NCBI GenBank assembly: GCA_964496755.1
Contig: CAZCBD010000151.1
Coordinates: 1-6,843 of the forward strand
DNA: 6,843 bases
Direction of reading: 5' to 3'
From: CAZCBD01 sp964496755
GTDB taxonomy: Bacteria; Bacteroidota; Ignavibacteria; Ignavibacteriales; Melioribacteraceae
The notes under the pieces are model-generated. The model was not told the DNA's origin. It was given only the letters and a program-made list of their open reading frames with translations, and did not search any database. The stretch's first letter is position 1. Each line of letters begins with the position of its first letter. Below are positions 1 through 5,574 of the stretch, piece by piece. Position numbers and translations under genes: made by a program.

Positions 1-1
1 A

Positions 2-130
2 GCAAAAATTCAAGAAGAAACAAAAGCAACAATCAGAAATATTCCTTTTGATTCTCCCGATGAAGAAGGTGTTTGTATGGTAACCGAAAAACCGTCAAAA
101 AGGAGAGTGCTTTTTGCAAAAGCATACTAA
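2..130 (+). CDS. proS: Proline-tRNA ligase, C-terminal fragment (5' end outside window)
   Basis: Only the last 42 codons and the TAA stop are in the window. The readable end contains EETKATIRNIPFD, an acidic turn, GVCMVTEKPSKRRVLFAKAY and stop. This is the hallmark tail of the archaeal/eukaryote-like (type 3) prolyl-tRNA synthetase, with the conserved EETKATIR stretch, the KPSK...VLFAKAY ending and a C-terminal tyrosine. The enzyme charges tRNA-Pro with proline in the cytoplasm. In related enzymes this C-terminal domain carries a cysteine zinc site. Here only one cysteine is visible, where some relatives have a closely spaced pair, so the metal site is probably degraded or absent. The next gene starts inside the last codons of this one, which suggests co-transcription. 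The identification rests on recognising the tail motif, because the catalytic domain lies outside the window. Confidence 0.9.
   Translation, partial: AKIQEETKATIRNIPFDSPDEEGVCMVTEKPSKRRVLFAKAY
101..107 (+). promoter_or_regulatory. Ribosome binding site for the unknown gene behind proS
   Basis: AGGAGAG lies inside the proS coding end, with eight bases between AGGAG and a TTG at 114. It is the reason for choosing TTG as the start. The reading frame has no ATG anywhere downstream. Confidence 0.6.
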
Positions 131-926
131 AAATGAAAAAAATAAATCGCCTCATAGAATTGATTTTTTAGATGTCTGTGAATTTATAAGTGATCAAACT
201 TATAAAAATATAATTGCATATAAACTTCTAACTAATGTTAAAAACTTAGATCCATACAGCACAAAATACGGCTATTTTATTAAGGTTAATGAAAAGTTGG
301 AATTATTTTACTTGGATCCTTGTTATGCAATAAAAGATTTAAAACATCTAAAGTTGAATGTTTCGCCAACTGATTTTCGTTTTAAAATTCAACAAGTGGG
401 ACTTACTAATCTTAATTCACCAACATATTCATTTCGGGTGGTTTTTAGTTTTGATTTAAAAGCAGTTGAAACACAATATCAAAACGATAAGGTTTTTGCC
501 GATGCACTATTTGTTTTTGATGATTCCTATTCGGATGAAATTAGTGAAGATTTTATAAGCGAAAGTGATTTTAGCAGGGCAGATATTTCTGCTCCAAATC
601 AAACGGAATTTGAAATTAAAAACATTGCAGAAGATACAGTAGAAAGAAACACAAAAGATTTTGAAGAAATAAACATTTCGCAAACCGAAATTTACAACAA
701 ATCCAAAATAAAAATAGATGCTTTAAAATTTTCACTTGGAATTGAGAACAAGCAGGATTCTGCAAAAAAGAAAGCGGCTTTTTCAAGTTTTGTGGAAAAG
801 CACAGAATAAATTTTGAAGAAAAATCTGATGACAAAAAAGAAATTGAAAAAGGAATTGATATTTTTGCCAACTCTTCAAAATCAAAAATCAGAAAAGAAT
901 CGGTAGTATTAAAATTCAAACAATAA
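114..926 (+). CDS. Conserved-looking protein of unknown function, TTG start, overlaps proS
   Basis: I do not recognise this 270-residue protein. It has no signal peptide and no membrane segment, so it is probably cytoplasmic. Residues about 15-130 look like a folded domain, with alternating helical and strand-like stretches (for example KYGYFIKVNEKLELFYLD and SFRVVFSFDLKAVET) and two cysteines at 22 and 70. Residues about 131-270 look disordered: an acidic patch near 136-153 (DD, DE, ED, ES), then a long stretch rich in E, K, D, S and N with few aromatics. The frame has no internal methionine. TTG at 114 with AGGAGAG upstream is therefore the only good start, and it overlaps the proS stop by 17 bases in another frame. 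Overlap and same strand suggest translational coupling to proS. That is weak evidence for function, since proS neighbours vary. An AT-rich inverted repeat follows the stop. Confidence 0.7.
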   Translation: MQKHTKNEKNKSPHRIDFLDVCEFISDQTYKNIIAYKLLTNVKNLDPYSTKYGYFIKVNEKLELFYLDPCYAIKDLKHLKLNVSPTDFRFKIQQVGLTNLNSPTYSFRVVFSFDLKAVETQYQNDKVFADALFVFDDSYSDEISEDFISESDFSRADISAPNQTEFEIKNIAEDTVERNTKDFEEINISQTEIYNKSKIKIDALKFSLGIENKQDSAKKKAAFSSFVEKHRINFEEKSDDKKEIEKGIDIFANSSKSKIRKESVVLKFKQ

Positions 927-942
927 AAAACATTTTTTATTG
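921..942 (+). terminator. AT-rich inverted repeat, possible weak terminator
   Basis: CAATAAAAAA and TTTTTTATTG form a perfect 10-base inverted repeat separated by two bases. It starts at the stop codon of the unknown gene. A second T-rich run follows at about 954-962. The stem has only one G-C pair, so it would be unstable. It may still work as an A-tract/U-tract terminator after the proS pair, or it may be chance in AT-rich DNA. Confidence 0.35.
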
Positions 943-1028
943 GGCATAATAATCTTTTTTTTCTTATTAACATTTTTTTAAGTTTAGTATTAAACAAAAT
1001 AATGTTTATTTAACTATTGGAGAAATTT
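943..1028 (+). promoter_or_regulatory. Leader region upstream of the aminotransferase gene
   Basis: This very AT-rich spacer lies between the inverted repeat and the DegT-family start. TAAGTTTA at 979-986 matches the Bacteroidota -7 consensus TAnnTTTG in all but the last base. TTAACA at 967-972 resembles a -35 box but has no well-spaced -10. No promoter can be fixed, but a promoter here is likely if the upstream repeat terminates. Confidence 0.25.
1019..1022 (+). promoter_or_regulatory. Ribosome binding site of the aminotransferase gene
   Basis: GGAG sits six bases before ATG at 1029. The longer open frame would start at TTG 1017, but that TTG overlaps this Shine-Dalgarno sequence. The shorter ATG start is therefore preferred. 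Confidence 0.7.
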
Positions 1029-2207
1029 ATGCGCGTTCCTCTTTTGGATTTGAAACCTCAATATCAATCAATAAAAAAGGAAATTGATGAAGCCATTCAG
1101 GCGGTTGTTGATTCTCAATATTTTATAATGGGACCAACAGTTGAAAAAATGGAAAAACAATTTGCCGAATTTTTAGGTGCAAAATATGCCTTTGGTGTAT
1201 CATCAGGTACAGATGCACTTTTACTTTCATTAATGGCTGCAGGAATTAAAGCGGGTGATGAAGTTATTTTACCTACTTATTCTTTTTTTGCAACGGTTGG
1301 TGTTGTTGCACGTTTGGGAGCAACTCCTGTCTTTACAGATGTTGACCCTGTTTCATTTAATGTTTCCGTTGAAGATTTTAAAAGCAAAATTACATCGAAA
1401 ACAAAGGCGGTAATTCCGGTTCATTTATACGGTCAAAGTGCCGAAATGAATGAAATAATGGAAATTGCAAATGAAAATGATATAAAAGTAATTGAAGATG
1501 GTGCACAAGCAATTTCTACACAATATAAAGATGGTAGATGTGTTGGTACCATTGGCTTAGCCGGTTGTTATTCATTTTTCCCAAGCAAAAATTTAGGCGG
1601 CTTTGGTGATGGCGGTTTAATTGTAACTAATGATGATGACTTTGCTTACAACGTTAAAATTATGCGCAACCATGGAATGGATCCCAAATATTATCATAAT
1701 GTGCTTGGCGGAAATTTTAGATTGGATGCATTGCAAGCAGCTGTTCTTTCAGTTAAACTTCCGTATTTAAATCAATGGTCAGAGGGTAGAAGAAACAATG
1801 CGGAATTGTATACTAAATTATTTATTAATAAATATTTAGCCGAGTCAACAGGCAGAACGGAATTTGATAGTAACAATAAAGTACTGTTACCCAAAGCAGT
1901 TTTTGTACCTGAAAATATTACGGATATTCCCAATTATCATATTTACAATCAGTATGTTATTCGAGTAGAAAATAGAGATGAGTTACGAAAATTTTTAACC
2001 GAAAATGAAATATTTACGGAAGTTTATTATCCTGTACCTTTTCATTTACAAAAATGTTTTGAATACTTAGGTTACAAAAAAGGGGACTTCCCAATTTCCG
2101 AATTTGCTGCAGATACTTCTTTGGCTTTGCCTATTTACCCTGAACTTTCCGAAGAACAAATAATTTTTGTAGTAGATAAAATTAATGAATTTATAAAAAC
2201 AAATTAA
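1029..2207 (+). CDS. DegT/DnrJ/EryC1/StrS-family PLP-dependent sugar aminotransferase
   Basis: This is a full-length 392-residue enzyme of the family that moves an amino group, usually from glutamate, onto a keto sugar bound to a nucleotide, for lipopolysaccharide, capsule or glycan precursors in the cytoplasm. Fold-type I landmarks are in order: the N-terminal VPLLDLKPQY; SSGTDAL (58-64), which binds cofactor phosphate; the DVDP turn near 104-107; EDGAQA (156-161), whose D157 contacts the pyridine nitrogen; SFFPSKNLGGFGDGG with K187 as the Schiff-base lysine; GGNFRLDALQAA (227-238); and HIYNQYVIR (304-312). The usual EDAAQA is EDGAQA here. A stretch at about 271-300, before HIYNQY, seems longer than in many relatives. 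ATG 1029 is chosen because GGAG lies six bases upstream and the protein then begins MRVPLLDLKPQY, the family's normal start. No other sugar-pathway genes are in the window, so the substrate cannot be told. The family is sure and the specific sugar is unknown. Confidence 0.95.
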   Translation: MRVPLLDLKPQYQSIKKEIDEAIQAVVDSQYFIMGPTVEKMEKQFAEFLGAKYAFGVSSGTDALLLSLMAAGIKAGDEVILPTYSFFATVGVVARLGATPVFTDVDPVSFNVSVEDFKSKITSKTKAVIPVHLYGQSAEMNEIMEIANENDIKVIEDGAQAISTQYKDGRCVGTIGLAGCYSFFPSKNLGGFGDGGLIVTNDDDFAYNVKIMRNHGMDPKYYHNVLGGNFRLDALQAAVLSVKLPYLNQWSEGRRNNAELYTKLFINKYLAESTGRTEFDSNNKVLLPKAVFVPENITDIPNYHIYNQYVIRVENRDELRKFLTENEIFTEVYYPVPFHLQKCFEYLGYKKGDFPISEFAADTSLALPIYPELSEEQIIFVVDKINEFIKTN

Positions 2208-2214
2208 ATTTTTA

Positions 2215-2241
2215 CGGCTCCGGATTATTAATTTGGGGCCG
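2215..2241 (+). terminator. GC-rich hairpin between convergent genes, likely terminator
   Basis: CGGCTCC (2215-2221) pairs with GGGGCCG (2235-2241) over seven bases with one G-T wobble and a 13-base loop. A T-rich stretch follows on the + strand (2243-2256). This is an island of G and C in AT-rich DNA, eight bases after the aminotransferase stop. It overlaps the last codons and stop of the convergent coiled-coil gene, so those codons are part of the stem. A shorter CCGG/CCGG pairing is an alternative. No T-tract follows in the - direction, so it would serve the + gene mainly. Confidence 0.45.
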
Positions 2242-5200
2242 GATATTTATTTTCTTTCGTGAAATTTAATTCTTCAATTTTTGATTCCAATGTTTTTTCC
2301 AATACAACAAGCTTTGATATTTTCTTTTCAAGATTACTTTTATAATTTTCCGCATCACTACATTCAGAATATAAATTATCCAATTGTCGCTTAGAATCAT
2401 TTATTTGTATTTTCAAATTTTTTAATTCATGAGTAAACTCATTTATTTTTATTTGATATGAATTTAATTTTTCCTTTTGTTCTTTAGAAGACTTGGCAGT
2501 TAATTGCATAACGGAATTTAATTTTTTTTCAAAAGATTTTTTGCGAAATACAAAAAACTCTGTTTCCTTTTTAAGCCGTTTAATTTCCGATTCGAAATTT
2601 ATTTTTAATTCAATAATACCGTTTAATTCACTTGAAACCTCAGTATACTCGCGCCTATATCTTGCAAGGTTGTTTTTGATTGTTGTTAATTCATTTTTAT
2701 TTGAATTAATTTTACCGGTGTATTCAGAAAGTATGGCACTATTTTCATTGATTGTTTTATACAAATTTCGTTGGTGCATATTTGCATTTAATATCTCATG
2801 TCGCAAATTATTCAGTTCCTTTTTTGAATTGCTTATTTCAGTATCAAAAATATTTAACAAAGAATTTTTCTTTTCTTCAATTAAAACAATATTTTCTTCA
2901 AGCTTAAATTTTTCTTTTTCCAAATTGCCCACGGTCTTTTTAAGTTTATCAATATTAGCCGAAAGAGTTAATTCCAATTCCCCTTTTTTCAAAATATCTT
3001 TTGAAATTTCATCTTGAATATTTTTTAACTCTTTCAATTCACCTTCTATTTTTTCTTTTTTTATTCGGGTTAAATTATATTTTGTTTCAAGTGGTTTTAG
3101 CATTTCAAGCTTTGATAAATATTGGGTAGTTATTTCATTAATATTTTTTTGTAACGAATCTATTTGATCTAACAAACGCTTTTTGTTTTTGGTTAGTTTT
3201 CCGTAGTGTTTAATTCTTTCGTTTAATTCGGTTTCTAATTTTAAAGAATTATCCGTAAGTACTTTTATCAATTTATTTTTACTCTCAATGTCTTTTTCTT
3301 GAACCTCCAATCTTTTTTCACGATTAATTAAATCGTTGTTTAATTCGTTGATTCGGAGCTTTATCGAATTTTTCTCTTCGTTTAATTTTGTGATTTCTTT
3401 TTTTTGATTTTCAATTTCAGCGGTAATTGAATTTATTTTTTCGGATACTTCATTTAGAATTTCATTTTCGGCAATAATATTAATGTTTAATTCATCAACC
3501 GTATTTTCCAAATTTGATTTTTTCTTTTCTAATGATTTAACTTCATTAATTATTTTAGAATGGGCTGCCTGTTTTTTGTCGAATTTATGTTTAAGCTCAG
3601 AATATTCGTTGTTCAATTTTTTAAGTTCAAAATTAAGATTATTTAATTCGCTTTGTGTGTCTTTAATTTCGGATTTAATATTTGCTAAAGATGATTCATA
3701 TTCTTTAACACTATTTTTGTAATCATTAATTAATTCTTCCAAAGTTGTTTTTTCTTTTTCAAGTTTTGTAATAGTTTCTTTGGAGGAATTTATCCGAGTT
3801 AAAAGTTTTAAAGATTTGGTATTTAAATCAGAGACTTTTTCTTCGGCAGATTTTATTTTCTCGTTAGACTGAATAATTTCTTTATTCAGAATATTTTTTT
3901 TCTCGGAAAGATCGGTAAGTATATTTTTATAATTCTCAATTTGATCAATTAATCTTGATTTTTCATTATCCAAAATTTTTAGATTTTGTTCCGTTTTTTT
4001 AATTGTTTCATTATACTCTTTGTTTTGTTCAATCAAATCCAAGTTGGTAGTTTCCAGATTTTGAATCTTAAATTGTTGATATTTAATATTTTCTTGCAAA
4101 CTTTTTTTCTTTTGTTCAAGCGTTAAAATCCGTTCATCAATTTCAGCAATTTCATTTAATTTTTTTTGATTACTTTCATTTACTTCTTTTGAATATTCTT
4201 CAAGATCAATTAATTTTCTTTTGTATTCTTCAATCTTTAACGATAACCCGTCTTTTTCAGATTTTAGAACGTTTATTGCTTCAATTGTTTCCTTATTTGT
4301 TTTCTCAAAATTTTTGCAATCTGATTTTAACTTTTTTAATGATTGTTCTAATTCGGAAATGGTTAATTTATTTTGACTTATATTTTCTTCAAGTTTTGAG
4401 TTTTCATTTTTGAGATTCTTATTTGTATCTATTGTAACTTCCAATTGATTGTTAATTGCGCTTTTTTCATTTTTAAGCTTTTCAATCTCATATTCAATTG
4501 AGTGCAAAGTATCTTCGCTTTGGGTTATTGCGTGCTTCAGAGATTCATAGTTATCTTTTGCTTGTGCCAATTTAATTTCAATTTTTTGAGTTTCCTCGTT
4601 GGCAAGTTTATTTCTTTTACTGATACTACTTTTTTCAGTTTTTAATTTTTCCAAACTATTTTTTAAAGAATTAATTTGATCTAAAATTAATTTTTCATTT
4701 TCCTTTGCCTTAATATTCTTTTGTGAAAGGAGAGCTATGTTTTCTTCTAATGTTTTTTTCTCTCTTTGTAATGTTTTCTTTTCAATTTTTTGATCTGATA
4801 AAGCCTGATTCAAAAATTCCGTGTCTTCCAAAAGCTTTACATGTTCCATTTTTAATTTTGATAGAATACTTTCTGTTTTAGAAATATCTTTTTCAAGAAT
4901 TTTGTTTTTTGTTTCGAGGTTAATTTTATCTTGAGTAAGTTTTTCAATGTTATTTTTGAGAGCAATGGATTTATTTTCAAGCTCGTCGGATTTGTTTTGT
5001 AGAATGGAAATATTTGAAAGTTTTGAATCCAAGTCTTTTTTTAGTAGTTCCGATTTATTTGTTAATTCTTGGATTTTTAAATTTAATTCATTTATTGTTT
5101 CTTCTTTTTTATCAATTTTCACTTGTAAATTTTGAGTTATTTCATCATCACGTTTTTTTTCCTTTTTCAAGTCTGAAATCTGTTTTTGAAAAGATTGGAC

Positions 5201-5458
5201 AGAATTAGATAAATTTTCTTTAATAATTTTAAATTCTCTAATTTCTTTTTCCAGTTTGGAATGCTCGAGAGCAGCAGTTGATTTTTTCAATTTTCGTTCT
5301 TCGGCCGATAATCTTTCTACCTCTTTTCTTGCTTCTTGTAATCGTATTTCAAAAGTTTCCAGATCCGTATGTTTTTCAAGTAATTCATGTAGTTTGTTTT
5401 TTAACTCATCGTTTTCATTTAACAAACGTTGAACTTCTTTGCTCGGTTTTGACCCCAT
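2228..5458 (-). CDS. Giant rod-like coiled-coil protein of unknown function
   Basis: The 1076-residue protein is almost wholly coiled coil, rich in E, K, L, N, I and S. It has no tryptophan, two cysteines (381, 1033) and four prolines (5, 789, 1073, 1075). I see no signal peptide, membrane segment, Walker motif or ABC signature, so it is not an SMC/Rad50 ATPase. Order of parts: a short head (1-18); helical segments in changing register (19-68); one unbroken heptad register from about 69 to 873, with P789 the only break; a register shift near 874; a second coil to about 1060 interrupted by an aromatic cluster (FFVF, 968-971); and a short tail. A 14-residue module recurs within the main rod. 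If fully helical, the rod would be about 150 nm long. The closest known types by architecture only are bacterial filament-forming coiled-coil proteins such as crescentin or FilP. ATG 5458 is chosen because GGAG lies seven bases upstream; the longer frame starts at TTG 5476. It is divergent from xthA and convergent with the aminotransferase gene. Database matches to SMC, myosin or similar would probably reflect composition only. Confidence 0.9.
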   Translation of the reverse strand: MGSKPSKEVQRLLNENDELKNKLHELLEKHTDLETFEIRLQEARKEVERLSAEERKLKKSTAALEHSKLEKEIREFKIIKENLSNSVQSFQKQISDLKKEKKRDDEITQNLQVKIDKKEETINELNLKIQELTNKSELLKKDLDSKLSNISILQNKSDELENKSIALKNNIEKLTQDKINLETKNKILEKDISKTESILSKLKMEHVKLLEDTEFLNQALSDQKIEKKTLQREKKTLEENIALLSQKNIKAKENEKLILDQINSLKNSLEKLKTEKSSISKRNKLANEETQKIEIKLAQAKDNYESLKHAITQSEDTLHSIEYEIEKLKNEKSAINNQLEVTIDTNKNLKNENSKLEENISQNKLTISELEQSLKKLKSDCKNFEKTNKETIEAINVLKSEKDGLSLKIEEYKRKLIDLEEYSKEVNESNQKKLNEIAEIDERILTLEQKKKSLQENIKYQQFKIQNLETTNLDLIEQNKEYNETIKKTEQNLKILDNEKSRLIDQIENYKNILTDLSEKKNILNKEIIQSNEKIKSAEEKVSDLNTKSLKLLTRINSSKETITKLEKEKTTLEELINDYKNSVKEYESSLANIKSEIKDTQSELNNLNFELKKLNNEYSELKHKFDKKQAAHSKIINEVKSLEKKKSNLENTVDELNINIIAENEILNEVSEKINSITAEIENQKKEITKLNEEKNSIKLRINELNNDLINREKRLEVQEKDIESKNKLIKVLTDNSLKLETELNERIKHYGKLTKNKKRLLDQIDSLQKNINEITTQYLSKLEMLKPLETKYNLTRIKKEKIEGELKELKNIQDEISKDILKKGELELTLSANIDKLKKTVGNLEKEKFKLEENIVLIEEKKNSLLNIFDTEISNSKKELNNLRHEILNANMHQRNLYKTINENSAILSEYTGKINSNKNELTTIKNNLARYRREYTEVSSELNGIIELKINFESEIKRLKKETEFFVFRKKSFEKKLNSVMQLTAKSSKEQKEKLNSYQIKINEFTHELKNLKIQINDSKRQLDNLYSECSDAENYKSNLEKKISKLVVLEKTLESKIEELNFTKENKYPAPN
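2882..4939 (-). repeat. Recurring 14-residue coiled-coil module, 13 copies in one heptad register
   Basis: In the encoded protein the pattern L-x-x-[EK]-K-x-x-[LI]-x-x-x-[IL]-x-x starts at residues 174, 230, 272, 328, 349, 398, 447, 496, 566, 643, 692, 755 and 846. Examples are LQREKKTLEENIAL, LKNENSKLEENISQ, LEKEKTTLEELIND and LEKEKFKLEENIVL. The copies vary in how well they fit: those at 174, 272, 328 and 643 are the loosest. Every interval is a multiple of seven (21 to 91). Four intervals are exactly 49: 349-398, 398-447, 447-496 and 643-692. A weaker copy at residue 97 fits the same phase. The DNA itself shows no obvious long direct repeat, so the repetition is old or selected at protein level. 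Confidence 0.7.
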
Positions 5459-5465
5459 TAAATTT

Positions 5466-5469
5466 CTCC
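5466..5469 (-). promoter_or_regulatory. Ribosome binding site of the coiled-coil gene
   Basis: On the - strand the sequence reads GTGGAGAAATTTAATG, with GGAG seven bases before ATG 5458. It lies downstream of the in-frame TTG at 5476, which rules against that longer start. Confidence 0.7.
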
Positions 5470-5538
5470 ACTGCAAAAGAATAAAAAGAAAATCAATTGA
5501 AATTAGTTAATTTGCCATCAAATCAAAAAATAATTACT

Positions 5539-5560
5539 TTAGCTTCTCAAATCAAGCTAA
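5539..5560 (+). promoter_or_regulatory. Inverted repeat just upstream of the xthA ribosome binding site
   Basis: TTAGCTT (5539-5545) and AAGCTAA (5554-5560) are perfect 7-base arms around an 8-base loop. The repeat ends two bases before the AAGGA of xthA. It could be an operator or an mRNA hairpin near the ribosome site. It has no T-run after it and so is not a terminator. Confidence 0.35.
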
Positions 5561-5562
5561 TA

Positions 5563-5567
5563 AAGGA
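5563..5567 (+). promoter_or_regulatory. Ribosome binding site of xthA
   Basis: AAGGA lies seven bases before ATG 5575. The open frame extends upstream to a TTG at 5497, but the 26 extra codons have no family match and no Shine-Dalgarno sequence. Confidence 0.6.
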
Positions 5568-5574
5568 TAATCGT

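Larger units (their letters stand above)
5459..5574. promoter_or_regulatory. Divergent spacer between the coiled-coil gene and xthA
   Basis: Both genes must be transcribed outward from this 116-base AT-rich region, so it should hold two promoters. On the + strand TTGCCA (5512-5517), 17 bases, then TACTTT (5535-5540) is a poor sigma-70-like pair. TTAATTTG at 5507-5514 differs by one base from TAnnTTTG. No convincing - strand promoter is visible. The location makes a regulatory role likely, but the exact boxes are not resolved. Confidence 0.4.

Noticed and set aside
616..997. Two overlapping - strand open frames (616-885 and 692-997) opposite the unknown gene
   Set aside because: They are rich in F, L, C and S, as expected from reading A-rich coding DNA backwards. 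They have no convincing ribosome site and overlap a better gene.
1017..1028. TTG 1017 as the aminotransferase start
   Set aside because: This TTG overlaps the ribosome binding site of ATG 1029, and MRVPLLDLKPQY is the usual family N-terminus.
114..2207. A defence or surface-sugar gene cluster
   Set aside because: Only one sugar gene is present, next to housekeeping genes. There are no nuclease-effector pairs, transposases, integrases or glycosyltransferases.
2228..5458. SMC, Rad50 or chromosome-segregation ATPase
   Set aside because: No Walker A, Walker B or signature motif and no globular heads at either end. Similarity would be compositional.
2228..5458. Recent tandem duplication at DNA level inside the coiled-coil gene
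   Set aside because: The protein modules repeat in phase, but by eye the DNA copies differ in most third positions and in many residues. No long direct repeats are visible.
2493..5484. Several + strand open frames (2493-3017, 3483-3722, 4189-4413, 4947-5135, 5014-5208, 5278-5484) inside the coiled-coil gene
   Set aside because: All are F/L/S-rich antisense shadows of lysine- and glutamate-rich coding sequence. The membrane-like look is an artefact of complementing A-rich codons.
5497..5574. N-terminal extension of exonuclease III from TTG 5497
   Set aside because: No family match for these 26 codons, no Shine-Dalgarno sequence, and it would run through the divergent promoter region. ATG 5575 matches the family start.
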